From positions 92,704,616 to 92,768,615 of the forward strand of contig CM071924.1 in assembly GCA_016081115.2 (NCBI GenBank): a stretch of DNA of 64,000 nucleotides, read 5' to 3'. Below are positions 9,137 through 19,995 of the stretch, piece by piece. This DNA is from Rehmannia glutinosa. Taxonomy: Eukaryota > Streptophyta > Magnoliopsida > Lamiales > Orobanchaceae. The notes beneath the pieces are model-generated. The model was not told where the DNA came from and made no database searches. It saw only the letters and a program-made list of their open reading frames with translations. Within the stretch, counting starts at the first letter, position 1; each line of letters begins with the position of its first letter. A program made the position numbers and the translations under genes.

Positions 9137-12024
9137 TCATGTGTTAGCCGATTGCGAAGGTAACCTAGGATGATTATGTTCACCTTCATAAGTGACAATT
9201 AGCATCGAAGGATCTTCCAAGCACCTCTCGACGTGTTTTCTTGCAGGACAGCCTCTCATGCTACTGCATTTATAGTATCCCCTGCACAAGCGCGAGCCAA
9301 TCAGCACTATTAGAAATCCATTTGTGATTTTTTTTGGGTACAGTGGGGGATAGTAGGTGAGGGGGAGGGGACACACACTCATATGAGATTGAACCCGGGC
9401 CCAGGGACAGATCCAGAAAATTTTCACAACTCCATGAGGTTTGGGCTAATTACAAAAAAAAAAAAAAAGACCTTGAGGTTTGATTATGTCTTACATTTTC
9501 CTCCTACATAAGGAAAAAAACATTCCAACCCGATATTTATAGAATATTACAGTTACTCTTTTAAATTTAATACATAATCAAACCTGAGGGGACTTTTTGT
9601 AATTTTGAAACATCTCTGGATTTTTTTGTAATTAGCCCAAACCTCAAGAGTCTTTTTGTAATTATCCCTAAATATAATTACAAAGTACATCAAAGAAAAT
9701 TAGTGAGGCACAATTTTTTTAACCTAATTAATACATTGCTTTTAAAAATAAATATTAAATATTAAATAGTAACTACATAGAAAATAATCAATGGGGTATA
9801 TTTTGATTTTTTACCTAATTAAAATATAGTTTGTTTTAATTAAAAGAAATACATAGTAAAAAAATGGAAAAAAAAAGAAAAACTTATGGGGGCACGTGCC
9901 CCCATAAGGGGTAATGTGGTTTCGTCTATGCCCGGGCCAATCGCCTTGACAACACAAGCTTCTACCCCTGAAGCACAATGTTTGATCCTATCCATTTACA
10001 AAATTAAGGGATAATTACAAAACTACCTTGATGTTTGGCCTATTTACCGAAAAAACCCAATTATCTTTCAACATTACAAATATCCTCTTAAGGTATTACA
10101 AACACCCCCTTGAGATTTGCATTTTATAACAAGTATCCCACTATTAAGGGTGTAATTCGTAAAATAGAAACAACTATCATGGGGGTATTTGTATTTGTAG
10201 TTTCAAAGATGGTTTGGGTTATTTGTAATTACATTAAACCTTAAGGGTATTTTTTTTAAATAACCCGTAAAGTAAACATGAACCGTATAAATAGAATTGC
10301 AACCAGTTATTTCAACTAAAAGAGAAGACATGGTTATAAAGCATTGGTAAATTTCTGATAAGTACAAAACTTGTTAGTGTACACCATTTAGTTCACCATC
10401 TCCACTGGACCAATTTAGTTACAAGAATCTTTACTATTATCAGGAGGATATCAATGGCGACCAGCAACTGCTAACTAATAATACGAGATTTATACCGGAA
10501 ATTTTGTCACAATATCTTACACGTACTTATCATTATTATGCCAAAACAGGTAGGGAAAACAGCCACAAGTAGCACATCAGTTAATTAATTCCACAAGTGT
10601 ATAAGAAGAATGAAATAATAACAAAACCGAGTTTTGACGTAAAAGAAACAATGAAACTATGCATCAATGTGGTACAAAACAAACATAATGAAATAAGATA
10701 AGATTATCAGAAAAAAGCAATTGTTGCAATTTGAGAGACTGAATTGATACATTCGACTAAAACAACTAGTGGAAATTGTATAATACAACCATACCTAGGG
10801 TGAGGAGAACCTTTGATTGGTTTCTGACCATATTTCCTCCAAGAATACTCATCAGGGGGTATATCAGCTAGCTTGTTACTTATAGCAGGTATTTTGATAG
10901 ACCTTTTCACCCTGTGCTTCCTGTACACAAATTACAAATATAAAAAACAAAAACACAACAATTCTAAGTGGTATTTACCGTATAATGTAACAGAAAATTG
11001 GGTAAATTACAAAAATAGTCCTGAGGTTTAGCCTAATAACAAAAGGTCCAAAATTCAGTTATCTTTCAGAATTACAAATACCCTTTATGGTATTACAAAC
11101 ACCCCCTTCAGGTTTGTATTTACTTAACAAATACATCCCTCTTGAGTATACAATTTGTGAAATAGAAGCAAATATCAAAGGTATTTGTAATTTTGGAAAA
11201 TAATTGAGTTTTTTCTTTTTGTAATTAGACTAAACCTCGGCGGTATTTTTTCTAATTAGCCCTAAAAAATTAGAAGAAACAAGCTAAAACAAAGACCTTT
11301 TCTTAGAGCAATGGCATTTGCCTCCACATTTCACACTTCCATCCTCTCCTCTCCCAGAGCACCTTTTCTTATGGTGATAAACGCTTTGATCAGCCGATCG
11401 GGCCGCACAAATTAAATTAAAGGCATTTCCATCCAAATTAGCAACACTCCCATCTACACTCAATGAAGACATAAAAGACCTAGAGGATGATGACATGTTT
11501 GGAGTACAAGTAGAGCTATCGAAATTCAAACTAATGCCACTATTACTACGCCGATAAATCGCTTCAGCCTGCTGTTTCAACTGCTGCTGCTGAAGCTGAA
11601 TCCTTTGCTGCTGGAGCAAATGAAAGTTGGGAAATTGTGTTTGTTGGGCGAATCGGAGAAGGTTTTTTCCGTTCGAGCTTAATTCTAGAGAAGGGTTTCC
11701 CAATGTGAGATCACTTTTTACTCTGGACCCAAATTCTTGAAATGGAATGTTGGATTTGGGAATGTGGTCATCTGTTCTACAAATTGGGATTTCTAGAAAA
11801 ATATTTTGTGGGAAATTAGATTGGAGTTTCTTGGATTTTCTAACCCTAGCATGACCACAACTTGAATTAAGTATAGAAACCACTTTCTTGAATTTGTGCA
11901 CAGCTTCCCCTGTTTGGTGTACTAAATTTGTATACTGATTTTGGCTATGGGACTGAGATATGAGATTAATAACTCTATAACAACTTTCAATTGCTGCACT
12001 ATTTGCCTTTTCAACCTCCTCCAT
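9137..12024 (-). CDS. WRKY transcription factor, group IId
   Basis: Coding exons on the minus strand are 12024-11297, 10920-10795 and 9281-9137 (999 nt, 332 aa). Both introns are GT-AG and phase 2. The start is the ATG at 12024-12022; the frame is closed by a TAG 15 bases further upstream. Residues about 1-25 (MEEVEKANSAAIES) and the basic GHARVRKSKK stretch match the calmodulin-binding N-terminal part of group IId WRKYs. A Gln-rich stretch lies around residue 140. A Cys/Lys-rich plant zinc cluster (CGGKCHCSKKRKHRVKR) precedes WRKYGQK at residues 270-276. The zinc site is Cys290-X5-Cys296-X23-His320-X-His322. The second intron falls at the conserved PR/GYYKC position of this class. The protein should act in the nucleus and bind W-box DNA (TTGACY). 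By its start it resembles the WRKY21/39/74 subgroup, but I cannot fix the orthologue. Both introns carry transposons, yet the exons are intact. Confidence 0.95.
9402..9930. mobile_element. hAT-type non-autonomous element inside the SINE
   Basis: The element starts CAGGGACAGATCCAGA and ends so that the reverse complement reads CATAGACGAAACCACA. It is flanked on both sides by CCCGGGCC (9394-9401 and 9931-9938), an exact 8-base duplication typical of hAT elements. The ends resemble those of the element at 30519-31337. It contains a copy of the palindromic MITE. No protein is encoded. Confidence 0.8.
9433..9670. mobile_element. Palindromic MITE, copy B (nested in the hAT)
   Basis: This is the same family as the copy at 8601. 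It shows GGGCTAATTACAAAAA and CCTTGAGGTTTG near the left end and GTAATTAGCCCAAACCTCAAG near the right end. The right half is closer to the family consensus than the left. Because it lies inside the hAT at 9402-9930, the MITE arrived after that hAT or travelled with it. Confidence 0.7.
10008..10267. mobile_element. Palindromic MITE, copy C (WRKY intron 2)
   Basis: It begins GGGATAATTACAAAACTACC with TTTGGCCTATTTACC, passes through AATTATCTTTCAACATTAC and ACACCCCCTTGAG, and ends TTTTTTTTAAATAACCC. The halves are inverted copies. It lies only 20 bases from the SINE in the same intron. Confidence 0.75.
11000..11263. mobile_element. Palindromic MITE, copy D (WRKY intron 1)
   Basis: It begins GGGTAAATTACAAAAATAGTCC with TGAGGTTTAGCCTAAT and ends GTAATTAGACTAAACCTCGG then CTAATTAGCCC. 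It takes up about 264 of the 376 bases of intron 1, leaving both splice sites free (donor AAAAG/GTCTTT at 11297/11296, acceptor TGTACAG/G at 10921/10920). Confidence 0.75.
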
Positions 12025-12304
12025 TCTATTACTCACCTAAGCAAAAAAATTAAAGCTAACGGAAACAAAACCCTAATTATTAAAATCCCCAAAATAGAAA
12101 ATTACAATGCAACATTAGAGGTGAAAAAATGGTGAAACCACTAAACTACTGATTTAATAGATCTTCAAGAAACAATAAAGAGGGAAAAACTGAAAAAACC
12201 CAAGTACTCAGTAAACCATTTTTGGGCAAAATACAAAGTTAAAGCTCTTTATAGCAACCACACAAGAAAGCGAAAAAAAAAACAGCAAAAACCCATAAAA
12301 AAAA

Positions 12305-12385
12305 TCAAATGCCAAGCAAGAATACCATCAACCATTCAAGAGGAGAGGAAAATGCTGTCAAGCCCAGAATCCTTTCAATCTCCAT
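12305..12385 (-). other. Upstream ORF in the WRKY leader (26 codons)
   Basis: Reading the minus strand from the likely transcription start toward the WRKY ATG, an ATG at 12385-12383 opens a 26-codon frame (begins MEIERILGL, ends LLGI) closed by TGA at 12307-12305. It lies about 280 bases before the main start. It does not overlap the main frame. It is seen directly; whether it is transcribed or translated is inference, and an intron in the leader could remove it (a TTGCTTAG acceptor-like site sits at 12037-12044). Confidence 0.4.
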
Positions 12386-12474
12386 GAGATAAAAAACAGA
12401 TTGAAAGGTATGAAAGAGAAGATTTGGATAGCACAACCCAAAAAAACAGAGAAAAAAAAAATGATTCTTGACGA

Positions 12475-12482
12475 TATTTATA
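12475..12482 (-). promoter_or_regulatory. Candidate TATA box of the WRKY gene
   Basis: The minus strand reads TATAAATA here, about 450 bases before the WRKY start codon, with a pyrimidine-rich stretch just downstream. This is a fair core-promoter match in an AT-rich region, so chance is possible. It would give a leader of about 420 bases. Confidence 0.4.
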
Positions 12483-12810
12483 ACTTCTACTGGAAAATAA
12501 ATGATTATTATACTTCAATAAATTGAACTGTTGAGAGAGAAATTACACAATATACGGAGTAGGGTGGTAGTGCATTAAAAATAAACATGCGCAGCAGGGG
12601 AAAGTGAAACTGCCGTCTCTGTCACAGATTTCAAAGTGGGTTCCACTTTTGGACTTATTGTTGGTTGCTCTTTCTTTCCTTGTTTAATTTCCCTTTTGCT
12701 GATTTAAACCAAAGATTTCTATTTTCTCGTCACTTTTGCTTCTTCCAATGCAAAGACTTGATAGTCTTGTCCTTGCTTTTAAATATCATCTTATTTTGTT
12801 TTTTATTCAT

Positions 12811-12994
12811 TTTTTTTTATAACTCGGCTTTCCGTGAGGACTAATTAGTGTTATAGTAGGGTATTTTCAACTAAATTTTCATCAGCTCATATATACCCCG
12901 AATAGCATTTTTGATGGATCAGAGGTTTGAACCTCTGACTTCCACGAAGAGACATTGAGTCTCATGTGGTGGACAGTTGGGCTAACCTACTTGG
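12811..12994 (-). mobile_element. tRNA-derived SINE
   Basis: Read on the minus strand, the element has a box-A-like TAGCCCAACTGTCC near its start, a box B (GGTTCAAACCTC) about 50 bases on, a body ending GGAAAGCCGAGTTAT and an A-rich tail (oligo(T) at 12811-12818 on the plus strand). TTATTCAT flanks it at 12803-12810 and 12995-13002. These are the marks of a tRNA-derived SINE moved by a LINE machinery. The 3' end (GCYGAGTTAT before the tail) is shared with the SINE at 14157. Confidence 0.75.
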
Positions 12995-13002
12995 TTATTC
13001 AT

Positions 13003-14138
13003 ATCTTTTTTTGATATTATTCTATGTTGAATCCACGAGCAAACGTGGATTGATATTTAAAGTTGAGGTCAAATCTTTTATGGTGGAGTTATGCATTATC
13101 CTGGAGGGTCGATCATTAGTCATTATTTGTGCTTTCATTAAGAGTCGGTGCGCTGTAACCTATGAGAGTTGTCTAAAGAGAAAAGGGATACCTAGTGCCT
13201 AGAAAAGTCCGGAGTGAGAGCTATACGTGGACGTTCAACTTGTCAGGGGGCCTAAATGATCCAATCACATCAACATCTAACTGTGGATTGATACTTAAAA
13301 TTTGGGTTAACCTCCACTAATTAATTAGTTTTTGTGGTAGAGTTAGGATCAAGCAATTTTATTTTAGAATGAGATATTTTAATTTCTTTAATACGAATAA
13401 AGGAGAAAAAAAATCAATTAAATATATATGAATCTATATTTACAATTGAAACATGTATTATCAAATATTAGAATTCTTTAAAACTTATTATCACAAATTA
13501 TATTTCTAAAATCGATTGGGTTACGAGAATCATATTTACTTTTTTTTGTCTAGGGAGGGACATTCACTTTTTATTATCCGCCAATCACATTTATTTATTT
13601 ACTTACAAAAAACAAATTACCAATTATTATTATATATTCTTTCACAAATTTTACAATCCATTCGATCAAACATTTCTAATCAATAATCATATACAATTAT
13701 TATTTTACTATTTTTATATGAAATTATTTTTTATTATTATATTTTTATCTTATATTTAATTACACTTGCAATATTTTTCTTTCTTCTTTCAATTTTTTTT
13801 TATTTTTTAGTAGAAAAAGGAAATCAAAATAAAATGATATACAATCACTCCATGCGTTCACAATTGTAAGTGGAGGTTAAATATAAGATAACATGGTGGA
13901 GGATGATTTTTTGTATGTTGACTCATTCTATGTTAATTTAAGACCCTCACTGTTGAGCCATTCTGCAATTCACCTCCTCCACAAAGTTTCAGAGTAACGG
14001 TTGTGGGGCCCTCAGAGATGGGGTTTATCCTTATATAACACAAAGGCAAAACAAGACACGATTTTGAGCGTAGTAAACTAACGCCTTAAAATTATCGCTA
14101 ACAGTGCTCTACCGACTTAATTATACTTTATTGCAACG
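13003..14138. other. Intergenic spacer without recognised gene
   Basis: AT-rich spacer upstream of the WRKY gene. Part of 13003-13330 is less AT-rich and may be an old repeat, but I see no ends, tail or domain. 13360-13830 is very AT-rich. Confidence 0.45.
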
Positions 14139-14156
14139 TCTTTGGGTTGATTAGTT

Positions 14157-14498
14157 TTTTTTCTTTTTGATAACTCAGCCTTCTGCGATTCACGCCTAAC
14201 TATGCCGAGGACAACAACTCCGGCCCCTCATTATCCGCCGCACAAGGTAAACCGCGGATGTGCACGACCAAAGTGTTCGACGGGATCTGGCCGACGTACA
14301 TTGTGGGGATCCTGGAGGTAAAGAGAACAATTATGTTCGACCCCCAATCTACTAATAACGATCTCTTCCCGAATCGAATCCACATGGATGCGATAAAAAG
14401 ATGAAGTTCCCACCAACTCTTCAGTAAACAAACGATATATCGCCCCTAATAGGAGCAATTTGATGGAGTAGGATTTGAAATCGACCTCCACTCCACAA
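14157..14498 (-). mobile_element. SINE with 18-bp target duplication
   Basis: An exact 18-base duplication, TCTTTGGGTTGATTAGTT, flanks the element at 14139-14156 and 14499-14516. On the minus strand it begins GGAGTGGAGGTCGATTTCAAATCC (box-B-like), runs about 340 bases and ends in GCTGAGTTATCAAAAAG plus oligo(A). The long duplication and tail prove insertion by target-primed reverse transcription. Box A is missing or reduced, so the 5' end may be cut. Its 3' end matches that of the SINE at 12811-12994, so both may use the same LINE partner. Confidence 0.85.
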
Positions 14499-14516
14499 TC
14501 TTTGGGTTGATTAGTT

Positions 14517-16016
14517 AATTTTAACGATAAGGGCTAACTCATGGTTGATTAGTTGATTTTAACTATAAGGGCCAACACATCTATTAGCATTATTTTATTA
14601 CATCACTAACTGATTAGCTCGAAATGTCCCTTTTGGGGTGTATCAATTTTCATTTTCAAGAAGAATCTTTTTAAGTTTTGCTAGTTGAAAATGAGAAAAT
14701 GCATTTATTATGCTAATATTAACCACGAATATTACTTTGTATTATCAAATTTTAAATTCAAATCTACTAATAATTGATTACTCTTCATGCGCCTGCTAAT
14801 CTCATTTTCATACTTACTCACACATCGTATATTTTTATGCGAAAAATGATAATATTTACATAGAAACATAACTAATTTATTGTATTTTCATTGTACGCAT
14901 AAAATATTGCGCGAATATTTCAATCTTCAAATACTATACACATGAATTTGAAATTGAAAATGAGAACTAGGACCATTTAGGGATTGTTTTTTTTTTTCTA
15001 ACACTTTTTTGGATTAGAGTACAAAGAGGTGCAAAATATTGCTCTTTCCAGTCTCTTATTTTTTTTTAATCCTAATCCAATAACTTTCGATCCCAACGTA
15101 TACATTGCCAACTGCCAAAGTCTTTATATCACTATCTAAAGACTAAAAAACCTTATATTGCAACTTTATTTCGACTAACGTACCTATTAACAGCAGAAAA
15201 AAGTAAGAATTTAACATACTTTTAAGGCAACACTTTACTTTTTATTGCTTTTGTAAGCCAAAAAGCATATAAATGCAAATATGTGCTTTGGGATCCGATA
15301 AAGGCAGACCCTTTTAAAAGTCGGACATTATGAAACTTGATAGTGCTATTGCAAGATATACTGTATTAATATCTGGAGACCATATTTTAATTGAACAGGA
15401 ATAAAAGACCTTTCAGCCACAATTTATCCATTAGTGTGTCCCTCAATCATATGTCCTTGATAGGGATTTGACGATGAAAAAAAAAGGGAAGAAATTCGGA
15501 CAGTCTAATGGAAATTCATGCATGCAACTGTGTTTTTTTAGAGGAAAAAGGGAAACCATTTGGTCACACTTATTGAATAAAAAAGGGAAAATGGCACAGG
15601 ATAGTGTTTGGTAAGTACACCTGGAGCAATAATGTTATTCAAGCAATTATTACCAGACTTGAAACACATGATGAAAATTTTGAATTTAGATTTAAGGCAG
15701 CAAAGGTTCAAACGTGACAAATTGGGACCAGATTTTCAATTAATTGTATTTAGGGGAAATGGAGAAATGAGATGTCGTAGAAGGGGGAGAGGGTTTATTT
15801 TTAAACATGGGAATGCTCGTCCAGTAACATGCCATTTGACAATAAGGGCTACATGTAAATCCCCTATTCCATATTTCTATTCCACTTTGTTGGGTGAATA
15901 TATTGTCGTTTCGAGATAAACATGTGTTGTTGATTGTTTGAGTGTATCTACATATGTCACTTGTCCAGATGATAATAGTAGGAAGTCGAATAAGAAATCT
16001 GATTTCAGACAAATAA
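14517..16016. other. Intergenic spacer between WRKY and SRP9
   Basis: No exon, RNA gene or transposon end that I can defend. A plus-strand frame of 103 codons at 15608-15919 has no domain and looks like chance or old transposon sequence. Confidence 0.4.
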
Positions 16017-16254
16017 GGGTTAAATACAAAAATACCCTTGAAGTTTAATATAATTACAAAAAATAACTCAATTATCTTTCAAAATTACAAAACCCTTTGA
16101 TATAAAGTTGCACCCTAAAATGAGGGTATTTGTTAAGAAAATACAAGTCTCAATAGTGTGTTTGTAATACCTTAAGGGGTATATTGTAATTTTGAAAGAT
16201 CGAGTTTTTTTTTAATTAGACCAAACCTCAAGGGTAGTTATTGTAATTATCTGG
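16017..16254. mobile_element. Palindromic MITE, copy E (beyond SRP9 3' end)
   Basis: It opens GGGTTAAATACAAAAATACCC with TTGAAGTTTAAT, carries AATTATCTTTCAAAATTAC and its inverse GTAATTTTGAAAGATCGAG, and closes with GACCAAACCTCAAGGG and TTGTAATTATC. GACAAAT occurs just outside both ends and may be the target duplication. It ends about 330 bases beyond the SRP9 stop codon. Confidence 0.7.
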
Positions 16255-16585
16255 ACAAATTATCACTTAAAGAAAATTTATAAAAGCCAATCTGGCGAAA
16301 AAAAATTCAAAACATCCAAGAGTTGAGATAAGTAGTAAATAATGCATATGGTTTTTCATAAGAAAACAATGACTAAAGCAGGGGAGGTTTTTACCACCAT
16401 GAAAATGACAGTCAGAAAAAGTTAGCATGAAGGAGTTTAGGCGCAACGTTCACCACAAAACTATATGAAATTGGCCAAAATTCTTATGTGACCAAAATGA
16501 ACTGATTGAAAACCAAGGCCTCATTAAATCGTTCATGACTATTTTGATGTTTGCCGGAAACTTATCCGAATGATGAAGAAATACA

Positions 16586-19500
16586 CTATTGCTTCCTTCC
16601 CCTACCTTTCTTGGCTGGCTGCGCTTCTGTTTGTTCTTTTCCACCAACTTCAGATATGTCCGCTGCAGAAAAAATTATTCAATTCCCTTGTTAGAATAAT
16701 CTGCACACAGGTAAGATGATGATCTGTACAACACGGAAAATGGAAAAAGGCAAAAACATGCCAATATCTATAAATATGAGTTAGAAAGTAAAGAATTGAC
16801 ACCAAGGCAATATGGACCAAAAAGAAGCATTAGAGCAAAAGTGAGGCTTGGTTCACCATCCCTAGGAACTCTTTTAACAGTTCAGCTTACTAAATATTTT
16901 AGTATGAGAATGTGGTGGAGATCAAATAGTATGAAGTTCAAAGCCAATCACAAGAGTTTGGTGCAATTTGTAATTTAGCCACCAAAGGGATTGCATATAT
17001 GTATATACATTTCATTTTTACACGTGAGTATGTATATTGTAAATTGATATAGCGTGTCAACTGGGTAGCAAAGAGATCTTTTCAACTTAAAAGACGCACC
17101 GATCTTAGCTATCAAAATAAGAATGCAAATTTCGCTCAAAGATCCCCTAACACCATTCTCAGAAATCAGTATTGCAACTTAAGGAAGAAAGCAACTCTAT
17201 GCACCCATAAACAAATAACACCTAAACTAAGTAGTTTGAGAACACAAAACCTGTGAAAGCAACTCGAAATTGCTCAGACACCAGTAGGAATGCCCAGTTA
17301 CCCAGTTACAAACCAGTATCACATTGATGCAAATGGAAAATCCTAAATACTAGAAACATGAGATTTCAAGGAAAGGATTAGTTTCAAAAAATCAACATTC
17401 TGCTGCCTTGGATAATAAATGAGAACAGAGAGCGGAGTCCATCTGATTTCAATCTGGAATGCTAAGTTTTGGCATAAACTCTTCCGTTTCAAGTTAGGGC
17501 TATGGAGAGCCTCCTGCTTCTTACTCTGTGCCCAATGCAAGATGCTTCCACAGACCCAAACACTTTGTTTATTTTTATTCCTGTTATTTTCTTATATTTA
17601 TATATTTATTATGAATTTTACTTTTACCAGAAGGGATAGGGAGAGGAAAGTAGGGTATGAAAATTGAAGGGTTCGGAAAAATCAAATTTAGGTTCATATC
17701 ATCCTGCTTATCTGAATATCTCCTCGTCAATTTTAAATTATGAATTGACTGCAGGAACTTTGTGAAACAACAGTAGAATTCGCAAACTGAAGAAAAGGTC
17801 AATGGTCATTAGCGAAGCAACTTCAGAAATCTCTGAACTTAGAAAGCTCCTAAAAACTTCTGCAGGCAAAACTGAGCAATGATTCCGGCAACTATAGGGA
17901 GGGAAATACTGGTTCACTTTATCAAGAGTCAAATGAAGAAATTAAGAAGGAGAACATGAAAACTTATTAGGGAACACGTATAGGATTCCGATGGATAAGC
18001 ATGTACAACCCATGAAGCAAAATCAGTGTGGTGCTGACATATTTCATATTTTGGCATTGTTTGAAATAATATTTACAAATTGCATAATTTTACCATTCCC
18101 TTCTCCTTAAAACAATCAGAAATCGACATGTATTATAACTGTGAAACTTTGAATCCTGACGCCTACTCTCCTACCACAGGCGGTAAAGAAAACTAATCTT
18201 TAGCTCCCCCTACTTCCTCTTGCCCTCATTGAGCTGGTAGTAAAATGCATATGCAGATGAAAATGATCTATAAAACCAATACCTTCAGGTCCACGAGCCA
18301 TCAGAGTAAAAAAGATGTTATTGAACTTCTCCATCTTCTTTGCATCCTGCGCTTGGTCTGTCTTAAATTTGATACACTGATAAGAAAGTAGAAACCATCA
18401 GGCAATGGAGATAGTTCACGACTCGATTTTATGTTCCATTAACGCAATAAGTTTTTTTCTTCAAATTGTTACAACCTATGAAAGACAGAGTATGCACAAT
18501 ACCCAGTAGGTATTGAAATGGTTCACATAGCTCAAGCACAAACATGTCCGTCTCAAGCACCTTCAAGTTAAATCTTATAAAACAGATGCAATAAATGTAA
18601 GACAAATAAACAAGTACTTATCATGTTAAGGACGAGACACAAGTTTACATTCAAAAGCTACAGTCTGCAATAGACTGGACATATCTTTCGCCCTTCCCAA
18701 GTATACAGGTCAAAGTGTAACCAAAGACTTCAAGATAGCTTTGAAAATCCTTTTTAAACATGAAAGTGTGATTGGCAGATTGGTCTTAAAATTTTCATAT
18801 GCATTTACATTAGGAACTATGCAACACTGCTACGAAAAGCTCATTTGCTTTAACTTTATCTAACAAGAGTCATCCAAGACCAAACAATTTTTCATCAATC
18901 AATATGCTATGAACAATATCTTCATTACTTGGATTGATTAACACCTAAAGGCCAAAAGAACATCTCAATGGTACCAATTTAGGTTTCTATTTCGAAATGT
19001 GCCTTAAAAGCAGCTTGTCAATGCTGAGAGGCATACAAGTGGCAAGCCATCATTACTATATTTAAATATGAGTTATCTGAGAATGCCAATTTTTCCTATT
19101 GCTTTGATAAAATTTAACTTACTTCACAAGGAAACATATACTTAATGCAAAGGGCTTGCCCATTTTTATCCAATTATCTTCACAATCTTTTTTTTTTTTT
19201 TTTTTATTTTATCTTCACAATCTTAACATCAATTGATTCATCAAAATGCAGGAAGGTAACATACTATGAAAAACAAAATACTCTGGGAAAGTTCCTCCAA
19301 AATTGCTGGAAAATTCTTTCTCCTCCATTTCCTCTTGAATTAAAGAGCAACTAACTAACCGATCAAAAAAAAAAAAAAAAAGAGCAACTAACTAATTTCA
19401 CTTGTGTCCATCAGTCCTACTACTGCACAGTTTCTTTATACCCACATAAAAGATCTCATAACAGACGAAGCATCCAATGCCAAATGCAAACTTCAACACT

Positions 19501-19920
19501 TTACAATCAGAATTTATTGTCAACCAAATGCACACACACACACACACATATAAAATCTGACATAATCAATAACGACATATTATAACCCAACAAAAGAAGC
19601 ATCGCGTGTTGCTACAACTCAGATGAAGCTCAAAACATAGAAAAATGAATATTCGAGCAATTTTACCTCTTTATCATCGGTGACTTTTAGAACCAGTTTA
19701 CCGTCGCAATGCCTGTATTTCATGGAATACCGAGTCTGCGCCACCCAATAAAACGATACCAATTAGAATCTCAGATAAGGGAAGTGAAATAATATTGAAA
19801 TTAGAATCAAAGAACTGTAACAAAATACAGTTCAGGGAAATTTTATACTTTTTCGGGATCGGAGCGAAACAGTTGGACGGATTTTTCCACAAAATCATCC
19901 CAAGATTCAATGTAGACCAT
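16586..19920 (-). CDS. SRP9: Signal recognition particle 9-kDa subunit (SRP9)
   Basis: Coding exons on the minus strand are 19920-19849, 19735-19667, 18376-18283 and 16662-16586 (312 nt, 103 aa), with GT-AG introns of 113, 1290 and 1620 bases. The product starts MVYIESWDDFVEKSVQLF, continues TRYSMKYRHCDGKLVLKVTD and CIKFKTDQAQDAKKMEKF, then NNIFFTLMARGPE, and ends in a basic tail (AKKGRGRKQ). Length and sequence match plant SRP9. SRP9 pairs with SRP14 to bind the Alu domain of 7SL RNA and slows elongation while the ribosome is taken to the ER; it acts in the cytosol. No frame is broken. The start ATG is the first in the exon and suits the family. Introns hold oligo(A) insertions (see 19190 and 19359). 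No 7SL or SRP14 gene lies in the window. Confidence 0.96.
19190..19209 (-). mobile_element. Tail-only insertion (oligo(T)16 ATTT) in SRP9 intron 2
   Basis: About 20 bases of almost pure T lie between two exact copies of TATCTTCACAATCTT (19175-19189 and 19210-19224). On the minus strand the insert is AAAT plus oligo(A). This is the footprint expected if target-primed reverse transcription copied only a poly(A) tail. Confidence 0.7.
19359..19378 (+). mobile_element. Tail-only insertion (CCGATC plus oligo(A)) in SRP9 intron 2
   Basis: A 20-base insert, CCGATC followed by A residues, lies between AAAGAGCAACTAACTAA (19342-19358) and the same 17 bases (19379-19395). It looks like a retroposon cut down to its last six bases and tail. 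The exact edge is uncertain by a few A residues. Confidence 0.8.
19531..19548. repeat. (CA)n microsatellite in SRP9 intron 2
   Basis: Nine CA units run together, followed by TATA. Seen directly. Confidence 0.9.
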
Positions 19921-19977
19921 GATCCCCAAAATCGATGTTCGCTGGGTGTTGTGTGTGGTTAATTTTAATTTAATCTT

Positions 19978-19995
19978 CAATATATAATAATATAA
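19978..19995 (-). promoter_or_regulatory. Candidate core promoter of SRP9
   Basis: A TATA-rich stretch (minus strand TTATATTATTATATATTG) lies about 60-75 bases upstream of the SRP9 ATG. It is AT-rich enough to be chance, but its place fits the short leader of a housekeeping gene. Confidence 0.35.

Larger units (their letters stand above)
9324..9989 (-). mobile_element. tRNA-type SINE in WRKY intron 2, split by a hAT
   Basis: In minus orientation the element runs from about 9989 to an oligo(A) tail seen as oligo(T) at about 9328-9335. It holds a box-B-like GGGTTCAATCTC. ATCCATTT flanks it at 9316-9323 and 9990-9997, a plausible 8-base target duplication. Without the nested hAT (9402-9930 plus one duplication copy) the SINE is only about 130 bases. 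The tail, box B and duplication support the call; box A is not clear. Confidence 0.6.

Noticed and set aside
12022..12036. A longer WRKY start four codons upstream
   Set aside because: The upstream codon is GTG and is preceded at once by TAG; the ATG at 12024 starts the conserved MEEVE.
12880..12990. A tRNA gene, from the box A and box B motifs
   Set aside because: No cloverleaf with an acceptor stem; oligo(A) tail and target duplication show a SINE.
15608..15919. 103-codon plus-strand frame between WRKY and SRP9
   Set aside because: No domain, no codon or splice support, and a similar-sized frame lies on the other strand.
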